Below are positions 1-5,450 of a DNA stretch of 9,616 bases, piece after piece. Each line of letters opens with the position of its first letter. The first letter of the stretch is position 1. The DNA comes from Helicobacteraceae bacterium (GTDB lineage Bacteria; Campylobacterota; Campylobacteria; Campylobacterales; Sulfurimonadaceae), in assembly GCA_027056525.1 (NCBI GenBank), contig JALUKO010000198.1, positions 1-9,616 on the forward strand, given 5' to 3'. The notes under the pieces are model-generated. The model was not told the origin of the DNA. It did no database searches and saw only the letters and a list, made by a program, of their open reading frames with translations. A program made the translations under genes and the position numbers.

Positions 1-6
1 TATATT

Positions 7-15
7 TGCTATAAT
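7..15 (+). promoter_or_regulatory. Extended -10 promoter upstream of tonB
   Basis: The bases TGC-TATAAT form a perfect TATAAT box with an extended TG motif two bases upstream of a one-base spacer position, preceded by T-rich sequence, a style typical of Campylobacterota sigma-70 promoters. Transcription would begin near position 21-22, about 17-26 bases before the candidate tonB starts. Any -35 element lies outside the window. No clear Fur box is visible, so iron control cannot be argued from this stretch. Confidence 0.6.
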
Positions 16-38
16 CACTTTAGAAACTCTCACTGTAA

Positions 39-929
39 ATGGAAATAATGAATCGTTCTAATTTTGCCCTGCTCGTTGCCGTATTGGTACATGTACTACT
101 TTTATTATTATTTATAGTTTTGGGAAGTGTTCTTCCTCCGGTAGAGAAAAAAGAGCAAGTACAAGAAAAAAAGATAAAAATCTCTCTCAAAGAGATGCCA
201 AAAAAACATAAAGAATCGGGAGTTACGAAAGAAAAAATCAAGCCAACACCTATCGCTCCACCTATGCCAAAAGGCTCTCAACTCAAAAAGATCATAAAAA
301 AGCCACCGATCAAGTATAAACCAAAACCTCAGGCACAAAAACAAGAAACAAAGATAAACACACAGCCAAAACAAGCTCAGCAAAAGCCTCAGCCAAAAAC
401 AAAGCCTTTGCCTCCAAAACAAGAACAAATTAACTATGCAGAAACACTAAAAATAAAAAAAGACACTAACATCACAAAAAAAGTTGATTCGCTTTATGCT
501 TTGTTGTCTCAAGATAAATCGAGCGAGGAAGAAAAGGCACAACAAAAGCAAAAAACTTTATATCAAAGCAGCATTAAACAAAACATTAAAGAACTTTACG
601 GAGATGAGTTTGGCAAACTAACACCCGGACAACAGCAGTACATCCTTGACAATCAGGAGATTATGCGGCGGATCACACAAGAGGTGCTTACCCGTGTTGC
701 ACGCGTCAACATACCAAGAGATCTCAATGTTAACAGAACGAATGTCATTGAGTTTTACCTGCATCCAAACGGAGATATGAGTGATTTTAGATTTTTGAAA
801 AAAAGTGGTTATTATATACTCGATGACACAACAAAAGAGACGATAGAATACGCTTACAGCCGTTATCCAAGACCTAAAGAAAAAACACTGATACGTTATA
901 ATGTTTTTTACAACCTTGCACGCTACTAA
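39..929 (+). CDS. tonB: TonB-family energy transducer
   Basis: The 296-residue protein has the TonB plan: one N-terminal membrane segment (about residues 9-32), a long Lys/Pro/Gln-rich periplasm-spanning linker (about 34-150), and a C-terminal domain (about 215-296) with the family pattern of a beta strand, a DG-like turn (PNGD), a K-K-S-G segment, ILDD, a helix and a final strand. TonB passes inner-membrane proton-motive force from ExbB/ExbD to outer-membrane receptors for iron chelates, haem or cobalamin. The membrane segment keeps the conserved His (H18), but the Ser normally four residues before it is Ala14. No exbB/exbD is in the window. The start is uncertain: ATG at 39, or ATG at 48 with GGAA (41-44) close before it; both keep the membrane segment. 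It is followed 9 bases later by the ChaN-type lipoprotein gene. The family call is firm; which receptor it serves is unknown. Confidence 0.88.
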   Translation: MEIMNRSNFALLVAVLVHVLLLLLFIVLGSVLPPVEKKEQVQEKKIKISLKEMPKKHKESGVTKEKIKPTPIAPPMPKGSQLKKIIKKPPIKYKPKPQAQKQETKINTQPKQAQQKPQPKTKPLPPKQEQINYAETLKIKKDTNITKKVDSLYALLSQDKSSEEEKAQQKQKTLYQSSIKQNIKELYGDEFGKLTPGQQQYILDNQEIMRRITQEVLTRVARVNIPRDLNVNRTNVIEFYLHPNGDMSDFRFLKKSGYYILDDTTKETIEYAYSRYPRPKEKTLIRYNVFYNLARY

Positions 930-938
930 AGGAAAAAA

Positions 939-1835
939 ATGAGACCCTCAATTTTAATTTTGCTAGCTTTTACTTTTATTTTTCTTGGTTGCTCTACTTC
1001 TTCACAGCAAGTGCCCATTGTGCACAAAATTCCAACACACTGCAAAGAGTTTTACGATATGAAAGCCGCGCAATGTATAGATGAAAAAACCTTTATTGAA
1101 CGTGTCAAACCCTATAGAGTGCTCTTTTTTGGAGATCATCACAACAAACAGGACCTGCATAAAAAATTTGCACAGCTTTTAGAAGATTTGGCACATAGCG
1201 GCAGAAATATCTCTTTGGCAAATGAGTGGTTTACACCCAAAGACAATCAAGTGTTGCAAAACTACATACAACAACCAAACAATACAGATATAAGAAACAC
1301 TACAAGCTGGAGGGAATCCAAAGGAAGAAACTTCTCCTCTTACAGCAATATCTACAAGGTGATACAACAAAATAATGGTATGCTCTACGGTATCAATATA
1401 GATAATGTATTTAGAAAGAAAATTTCACGAGGAAACAGAAATCTTTTTACACTTGAGCAGAAAAACTTTTACAACGCACTCGATCTCAATCTCTACCCAC
1501 ACAAAATGATGCTTGCCCCTTTTTTCAGTCATTGTCATTCAAATGCAAACGAAAGTGCTCAAATGTGTAAAAAGAGAATGTACAGAGTACAAGTAGCATG
1601 GGATACTTTTATGGCACAGCAAAGTGCAGTATTGGCAAAAGAGCTACTGCATAATGATAATGATTTATTCATCATTTTTGCCGGTTCTATGCATATGTTC
1701 TATGGACTTGGTATCAATGCAAGATTTGCACGATTAAACAATGAACCCTTTGTTAGTGTTCTTCCGGCTACGCACAATATTTCGCAAGCTCAAGTTGGTA
1801 CGGCTGATTTTTTAATTTTTTATAACAACCATTAA
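939..1835 (+). CDS. chaN: ChaN-family (haem/iron-regulated) lipoprotein
   Basis: The 298-residue protein begins with a lipoprotein signal (Arg2, hydrophobic core 5-16, F-L-G-Cys18), so it is probably lipid-anchored in the envelope. The body matches the ChaN/DUF399 family: V-L-F-F-G-D-H-H (61-68), a NEWF segment with a following Gln (95-104), W124, an N-I-D turn (153-155), an H-C-H cluster (198-200), the Q-V-A-W-D-T-F-M-A helix (218-226) and A-G-S-M-H (248-252). ChaN of Campylobacter jejuni is an iron-regulated lipoprotein reported to bind haem pairs and sits near a TonB-dependent receptor; pairing here with tonB fits. The mature part carries four cysteines in two C-x10-C pairs (35/46 and 199/210), which could form disulfides. 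The start has a good site, AAGGAA, just before ATG 939. The stop overlaps the convergent kinase remnant by 4 bases. Haem binding is inferred from family, since ligand residues cannot be assigned from sequence alone. Confidence 0.82.
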   Translation: MRPSILILLAFTFIFLGCSTSSQQVPIVHKIPTHCKEFYDMKAAQCIDEKTFIERVKPYRVLFFGDHHNKQDLHKKFAQLLEDLAHSGRNISLANEWFTPKDNQVLQNYIQQPNNTDIRNTTSWRESKGRNFSSYSNIYKVIQQNNGMLYGINIDNVFRKKISRGNRNLFTLEQKNFYNALDLNLYPHKMMLAPFFSHCHSNANESAQMCKKRMYRVQVAWDTFMAQQSAVLAKELLHNDNDLFIIFAGSMHMFYGLGINARFARLNNEPFVSVLPATHNISQAQVGTADFLIFYNNH

Positions 1836-2341
1836 ACTGGCTCCAAAAATTTTCTTAGTACACTTAAAAATATTTGATCATCGATTGGCTTGCTCAAATA
1901 ATCATCCATACCAGCTTGTAAAAACTTTTCTCTGTCACCTTTGAGGGCATTTGCCGTTACTGCTATGATAGGCGTTGCTATATTGAGCTGACGTATTTTT
2001 TTCGTAGCTTCCATACCATTCATAACCGGCATGTTTTCATCCATCAGTATAAGATCATAACTATTTTCTTGCACCATCTCTACTGCTTCAGAACCATTGT
2101 GAGCGATCTGTGTCTTTATACCTAACTCTTCGAGCATAATTTTTAAAAGCATCTGGTTTGTTTTATTGTCCTCTACGATTAAAACATTCGCATTGAAAAA
2201 AATCTCCTCTTTGGCATTTTCATTTTCAATATGTGTTGTTTGTGTATCTTCTAAAGGTTTCAAAGGTAAGCAAAATGAAAATATACTCCCCTCACCCTTT
2301 TTACTTTGTACCCTAATCTCACCACCCATCAACTCAACCAA
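1832..2341 (-). pseudogene. ATPase tail plus receiver domain fragment of the broken kinase
   Basis: The frame is open from about 2473, but its first ATG is at 2341, giving 169 codons. Upstream of that ATG the same frame reads K-I-F-T-S-F-T-Q-A-D, then R-K-F-G-G-T-G-L-G-L-S-I-S-K, the G2/F region of HATPase_c, so the ATG is internal to a domain rather than a real start. From the ATG, residues 1-27 finish the ATPase domain. Residues 52-166 are a full CheY-like receiver: acidic pair E57-D58, phosphoacceptor D101 in L-M-D-E-N-M-P, T129 and K151 in the S-K-P motif. All receiver residues needed for phosphotransfer are present, so a stand-alone receiver could in principle fold if translated, but only a weak GGTTGAG precedes the ATG. 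It most likely represents the tail of the decayed gene. Confidence 0.68.
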
Positions 2342-2424
2342 AAGCTTCGATATAGAGAGACCAAGACCCGTACCTCCGAACTTTCTTGTAGTTGTAGCAT
2401 CTGCTTGTGTAAAGGAGGTGAAGA

Positions 2425-2450
2425 TTTTTTTCCAGATTCTCTTGTACGGT
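2425..2450 (-). other. Deletion junction and A7 frameshift site in the kinase remnant
   Basis: On the minus strand PAS coding ends at M-L-G-Y (to 2449). From 2447 the neighbouring frame reads V-Q-E-N-L-E-K, which fits the stretch before K-I-F-T-S-F in hybrid kinases. A run of seven A (2431-2425) then separates this from the I-F-T-S-F frame; six A would keep V-Q-E-N-L-E-K-I-F in one frame. The simplest reading is a large deletion joining PAS to the ATPase tail within these bases, plus one extra A. Confidence 0.6.
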
Positions 2451-3139
2451 AACCAAGCATTTTTACTATAGCGTCATTACACTCAACAAATTGTTTGTCT
2501 TCTATAAGCAATATACCATCAAAAGATTTTTTAAAGAGAGTCTCAAACATCTCTTTTTGTGCTTGAAGTTGCTCAGTTTTTTCTCGCACTGCGTTTTGAA
2601 GTTCTTTTGAATGTATTGTATAACGCTGCTCACTTTTAACCTTCATTTTTTCATACCTTGTTAAAAGAAGAGCCAGCATTGCAGTTGAGACAAAAAATAT
2701 TGTGAACTCAGATAAGCTAACATGCAGTATATCGGCAATATACAGACCAATAAAAACAAGAGACATCGCTAAAAACCAAATGACCCCCTCTTTAAGATCA
2801 AGTAAAAAGAACATCATATAGGTACAGATACTTATCCATACAAAACGGGTGTCAACCTCTGGAGAATAAATAATGAGTATCATTGAAGTCACTATTGCAA
2901 AAAAAATCAAAAAACGTGATATGTATAGAATCAAGTTCATGTTTTTATATAAAAGGAAATAACTTAGTACAATAAAACTAAAAAGTAAGCTATCAACACT
3001 GAATTGGATATAGTTGTGTTCAAGGAACCTAAATATAGAAAATAAAAGCAGCACAATACCCATGATGATCATCACGATATTAAGCGTGATCACTTTTTCT
3101 TTAATAAGGTGTTGTGTAGTATCGTAGTGGTGAGGGCTT

Positions 3140-3150
3140 AAAAAACACAC
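3140..3150 (-). other. Probable N-terminal 1-base frameshift of the kinase remnant
   Basis: ATG 3172 has a proper ribosome binding site and reads M-S-V-K-Q-L-L-S-V-F, but then meets a T6 run (3145-3140) and leaves the frame that encodes the membrane sensor. Removing one T, or one C of the CCC a few bases on, would connect the two frames. The exact base cannot be fixed from one sequence. Confidence 0.5.
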
Positions 3151-3178
3151 TAAGCAGTTGTTTAACAGACATATAAAA

Positions 3179-3184
3179 CCCTCT
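3179..3184 (-). promoter_or_regulatory. Ribosome binding site for kinase start at ATG 3172
   Basis: AGAGGG lies 6 bases before ATG 3172 on the minus strand. It is the only strong site near the gene start and argues for this ATG over the unsupported GTG at 3150, and so for a frameshift just downstream. Confidence 0.65.
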
Positions 3185-3194
3185 TTTTGTGATG

Positions 3195-3224
3195 ATTATA
3201 TCACTTTCTATTATATGTTGTCAA
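3195..3224 (-). promoter_or_regulatory. Near-consensus sigma-70 promoter of the kinase remnant
   Basis: On the minus strand TTGACA (3224-3219) and TATAAT (3200-3195) are both perfect hexamers, separated by 18 bases. Transcription would begin near 3188, giving a short leader to the ribosome binding site and ATG 3172. It lies just past the stop of the CitE-like gene, so the kinase had its own promoter. It appears intact although the gene is not. Confidence 0.7.
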
Positions 3225-3226
3225 TT

Positions 3227-3239
3227 TTATTTGAAATAA
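3227..3239. repeat. 13-bp perfect palindrome beside the -35 box
   Basis: TTATTT-G-AAATAA is a perfect inverted repeat with 6-base arms, two bases upstream of the kinase -35 hexamer. Its left half, TTATTTGA, recurs directly at 3251-3258. It is too AT-only and lacks a following T-run in the right position to be a convincing terminator. It could be an operator or an AT-rich UP-like element; chance is possible in DNA this AT-rich. Confidence 0.35.
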
Positions 3240-3259
3240 GTGAAAAAATATTATTTGAG

Positions 3260-4189
3260 CTATTCTTGCAAAAGCGATAATGCTCCTTTGTAGATTGGCT
3301 CATCAATAAATCCGTACTCCTCATCTACAAAGCCGGTTATACCCATCTCTTTGTGCATCTCAAACAACTTGACAATAACCTTTGCTCTTTTGATCTGCTC
3401 CTCTTCATCTATAAATATCTCATTCACTAAAGTAACCTGTTTTGGAGAAATACACCCTTTGGTATCAAACCCCATACTTTTTTCAAGCCACAACCACTCT
3501 TTAAATTCATCTAATTTTTGAAACTCCTGATACACAAAAGAAACCGGTTTGACATTCATAGCTTTACAGGTAATTAAAAAATGTGAAAGCATATAAAGCA
3601 TGGTAGGATTATCTCTGTTTATAAGTGATTGGGGCAGCTTCATATCGGCAAAAAGATCAAGAATACCCAAATAGAATGTAGTAACGTTTTTATCAATATT
3701 AAAAGAAGCTAGGTTATGCCATGCAGAAGCTGTTTCTATGGAGAGATGCAACTCAATGCCCTCTTTTAAGAGTGCTAAAATATTTTTGACTTCTTGTATC
3801 TTTTTTATCTTTGGCACCCTGATAGCATCGGGCATAAACTGATTTAGGTACACTATTTCATCATATCCGCCTTCATCTAAGGCATTGACCCTCACTACAA
3901 GTTTTTTTGATGAACTTCTGAGTTGAGATAAAAAGATGGCACACAATACCAAAGCAAAAGGTTTTTCCTCTCTGCTGACACCATCTTCAAGATTTAACAT
4001 GACACACTCTGCTTCTAATGTTTCAATTTTTCTCAGATGCTTGATGTTATTTGCTGAGAGCATTAAAACAGAGCGATAATCCTGCCTTTTGTTAATCTCC
4101 CTATAGGTAGGTTTTGCAAGTTTGTCCAATGCTTCTAAATCTCTGCTATCGTAGGCATCTTGAACCTTTTGTAAAAATTCCCCTGTCAT
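3260..4189 (-). CDS. CitE/HpcH-HpaI-like aldolase/lyase family protein
   Basis: The 309-residue protein resembles the beta subunit of citrate lyase and related CoA-ester lyases, which are metal-dependent TIM-barrel enzymes. Visible features in order are a ~35-residue N-terminal extension, the R-S-V-L-M strand (39-43), L-E-D-G-V (67-71), V-R-V-N (99-102), R-V-P-K (124-127), I-E-T-A with Glu152, L-G-I-L-D with Asp178 (the Glu and Asp that bind metal in the family) and a C-terminal G-F-D-T-K-G-C-I-S-P-K-Q segment (240-251). Departures from the usual text are N-L-E-D for D-L-E-D, S-A for the early P-G, and I-S-P for I-H-P. No citD or citF is nearby, so classical citrate lyase is unlikely and the substrate is unknown. 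ATG 4189 overlaps the stop of the upstream cytochrome gene by 4 bases (ATGA), which suggests coupled translation. Confidence 0.75.
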   Translation of the reverse strand: MTGEFLQKVQDAYDSRDLEALDKLAKPTYREINKRQDYRSVLMLSANNIKHLRKIETLEAECVMLNLEDGVSREEKPFALVLCAIFLSQLRSSSKKLVVRVNALDEGGYDEIVYLNQFMPDAIRVPKIKKIQEVKNILALLKEGIELHLSIETASAWHNLASFNIDKNVTTFYLGILDLFADMKLPQSLINRDNPTMLYMLSHFLITCKAMNVKPVSFVYQEFQKLDEFKEWLWLEKSMGFDTKGCISPKQVTLVNEIFIDEEEQIKRAKVIVKLFEMHKEMGITGFVDEEYGFIDEPIYKGALSLLQE

Positions 4190-4530
4190 TGCTGAACCTC
4201 TTCTTTATCCATACTTTGCAAGTAAAAATAAAGTGCCTGTATCTCTTTTTTGGTCAAAAAGTATCTTGGCATCCCCTTTTTTCTCATATTTAAAGCTTTA
4301 TAAAATTTTGCAAAGTCAAGATTATTTATTTGCGGCCCTTGAAAACTTTTTTGCTCCTTTTTATGGATATATTTTGCAACAAGCCTCCCTTCCCCTTTTT
4401 CACCGTGGCAATGCTGACAACCGATACCTCTTGGGTTTTTATACAGTTGAGAGGAGTACTCCATTTGAGTGATGAAACTACTTTGAGCAGATACAAAAAC
4501 GGGCAGAAGTAAAAAAAGTATATATTTCAT
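4186..4530 (-). CDS. Small periplasmic c-type cytochrome (class I)
   Basis: A typical signal peptide (M-K-Y-I-L-F-L-L-L-P-V-F-V-S-A, likely cut after the Ala) precedes a short mature domain of about 100 residues. It contains one haem c site, G-C-Q-H-C-H-G-E-K-G-E-G, and a downstream K-G-M-P segment that probably supplies the axial Met, followed by the usual C-terminal helix (T-K-K-E-I-Q-A-L-Y-F-Y-L). It should be an electron carrier in the periplasm, with partner unknown. I chose ATG 4530 because it starts the signal peptide cleanly and has AAAAGG 10 bases upstream. An in-frame ATG at 4551 would add seven residues (M-I-K-G-R-F-T) but has no ribosome binding site. The stop codon overlaps the start of the CitE-like gene. 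Confidence 0.83.
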   Translation of the reverse strand: MKYILFLLLPVFVSAQSSFITQMEYSSQLYKNPRGIGCQHCHGEKGEGRLVAKYIHKKEQKSFQGPQINNLDFAKFYKALNMRKKGMPRYFLTKKEIQALYFYLQSMDKEEVQQ

Positions 4531-4540
4531 TGTAAAGCGA

Positions 4541-4546
4541 CCTTTT
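4541..4546 (-). promoter_or_regulatory. Ribosome binding site deciding the cytochrome start
   Basis: AAAAGG on the minus strand lies 10 bases before ATG 4530, a slightly long but workable spacing. The upstream in-frame ATG 4551 has no such site, so 4530 is preferred. Confidence 0.5.
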
Positions 4547-4583
4547 ATCATTAAAACGGTATATTATCAAAAAAATAATTTAT
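4547..4583. promoter_or_regulatory. Short divergent promoter region, cytochrome / folD
   Basis: The 62-base gap between two divergent genes must hold or overlap both promoters unless folD is read from elsewhere. It is AT-rich with -10-like hexamers on both strands: TATTAT at 4562-4567 (plus) and TAATAT at 4566-4561 (minus). No clear -35 boxes are seen, so the exact placement is a guess. Confidence 0.3.
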
Positions 4584-4592
4584 GAGGTTTAA

Positions 4593-5450
4593 ATGCAGCT
4601 TCTTGATGGAAAAGCACTTTCGCAAAAAATTGAACAAACAGTATCCGCTGAGGTTAAAGAGTTAAAAGCGCAAACCGGTTTGGTTCCCGGTTTGGCAGTT
4701 ATTTTAGTTGGTCAGGATCCGGCAAGTGCAGCGTATGTAAATATGAAGAAAAAAGCGTGTGACAGAGTTGGCTTTTACTCTGTGAGTCATGAGATGCCTG
4801 AGGATATCTCACAAGAAGCCATAGAAAATACAATCACTATGATGAATGACAACCAAAATATTGACGGTATTCTCATTCAGCTGCCTCTACCACCACAAAT
4901 AGATACAACAAAAATCCTGGAGCTCGTTGATCCAAGTAAAGATGTGGATGGATTTCACCCCTACAATGTCGGTAGGCTCACAACAAATCTTGATGGTTTT
5001 GTACCGTGTACCCCACTAGGTGTTATGGAACTTTTAAAAGAGTACAACATCGACCCCAAAGGGAAAAACTGTGTTGTTGTCGGTGCTTCCAATATTGTAG
5101 GTAAGCCTATGGCAGCTTTATTGCTCAATGCAGATGCAACAGTAGAAATTTGCCACATATTTACAGATGATCTTAAAAAACACACACTCGATGCAGATAT
5201 ACTTTTAGTGGGCGTAGGCGTGATCAATCTGATTACAGAAGATATGGTCAAAGATGACGTTATTGTCATCGATATCGGTATAAACAGAGCCAAAAACGGC
5301 AAACTTGTCGGTGATGTGGATTTTGCAAATGTAAGCAAAAAATGCTCTTACATCACTCCCGTTCCCGGTGGTGTCGGTCCAATGACCATAGCAATGCTTT
5401 TAAGCAACACGCTCAAAGCAGCCAAAATCAACGCAAGTAAAAGAGTATAG
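4593..5450 (+). CDS. folD: FolD: methylene-THF dehydrogenase / methenyl-THF cyclohydrolase
   Basis: FolD interconverts 5,10-methylene-THF, 5,10-methenyl-THF and 10-formyl-THF in the cytoplasm, feeding purine and formyl-Met synthesis. The 285-residue length is normal. Diagnostic segments are the catalytic Tyr48 and Lys52 in Y-V-N-M-K, D-G-I-L-I-Q-L-P-L-P (91-100), P-S-K-D-V-D-G-F-H-P (114-123), the NADP-binding G-A-S-N-I-V-G-K-P (164-172), and the C-terminal T-P-V-P-G-G-V-G-P-M-T (255-265). GAGG ends 5 bases before ATG 4593. Its stop TAG is immediately followed by the lepB ATG, a pairing also seen, as I recall, in Campylobacter jejuni. Confidence 0.97.
   Translation: MQLLDGKALSQKIEQTVSAEVKELKAQTGLVPGLAVILVGQDPASAAYVNMKKKACDRVGFYSVSHEMPEDISQEAIENTITMMNDNQNIDGILIQLPLPPQIDTTKILELVDPSKDVDGFHPYNVGRLTTNLDGFVPCTPLGVMELLKEYNIDPKGKNCVVVGASNIVGKPMAALLLNADATVEICHIFTDDLKKHTLDADILLVGVGVINLITEDMVKDDVIVIDIGINRAKNGKLVGDVDFANVSKKCSYITPVPGGVGPMTIAMLLSNTLKAAKINASKRV

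Larger units (their letters stand above)
2329..3150 (-). pseudogene. Membrane sensor and partial PAS fragment of the broken kinase
   Basis: This open frame reads from a GTG at 3150 for 273 codons. It shows about six hydrophobic segments (roughly residues 22-40, 52-68, 73-95, 103-118, 122-140, 148-164), a charged, probably coiled-coil helix (166-202) and a PAS start (E-T-L-F-K-K-S-F-D-G-I-L-L-I, then C-N-D-A-I-V-K-M-L-G-Y, 203-234). After Tyr234 the translation no longer resembles PAS: the last ~39 codons are kinase ATPase sequence read in the wrong frame. The GTG has no ribosome binding site; the likely original start is ATG 3172, one base out of frame. The membrane part resembles sensors common in Sulfurimonas-like kinases; its ligand is unknown. 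If translated, it would be a sensor with no output domain. Confidence 0.7.
1832..3172 (-). pseudogene. Decayed hybrid sensor histidine kinase
   Basis: Read on the minus strand, the region holds, in order, a multi-pass membrane sensor, a coiled-coil linker, the first ~35 residues of a PAS domain, the last box of a HATPase_c domain (G-G-T-G-L-G-L-S-I-S) and a complete receiver domain. An intact hybrid kinase would have the rest of PAS, a HisKA dimer/phosphoacceptor domain and the N and G1 ATP boxes between PAS and that last box, by family expectation some 200-250 codons. None is present: PAS text ends near 2449 and ATPase text is recognisable by about 2446. The reading frame also changes at the junction and again near the start (2-base-pair details in separate entries). 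A promoter and ribosome binding site remain at 3179-3224, with ATG at 3172. With the frames joined the product would be about 446 residues but could not autophosphorylate. Assembly error is the alternative; all other genes here are intact. Confidence 0.82.

Noticed and set aside
108..428. Long minus-strand open frame opposite tonB, rich in Phe, Leu, Trp and Arg
   Set aside because: It is the mirror of the Lys/Pro-rich TonB linker codons, has no ribosome binding site and no domain pattern.
160..430. A-rich, CCA/AAA-rich tract that could be taken as a DNA repeat
   Set aside because: The units are irregular and explained by the Lys/Pro/Gln linker of TonB.
2166..2471. Plus-strand open frame across the kinase junction
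   Set aside because: The opposite strand carries recognisable ATPase and receiver motifs; this frame has none and exists by chance.
3188..3205. TGTGA...TCACT resembling a CRP site over the kinase -10 box
   Set aside because: The gap between half-sites is 8 bases rather than 6 and the second half is imperfect; kept only as part of a low-interest repeat note.
3227..3258. Possible terminator after the CitE-like gene
   Set aside because: The stems are AT-only and short, and no stable GC stem with a T-run follows on the minus strand.
3260..4189. Complete citrate lyase or a reductive TCA citrate-cleaving enzyme
   Set aside because: No citC, citD, citF or aclA/aclB nearby, and motif changes weaken assignment to CitE proper.
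4233..4512. Plus-strand open frames opposite the cytochrome gene
   Set aside because: They overlap a clear signal peptide plus C-x-x-C-H protein on the minus strand and have no features of their own.
4961..5338. Minus-strand frame of 125 codons opposite folD
   Set aside because: Shadow of a highly conserved folD sequence; Ser/Thr/Pro-rich, with no start signal.
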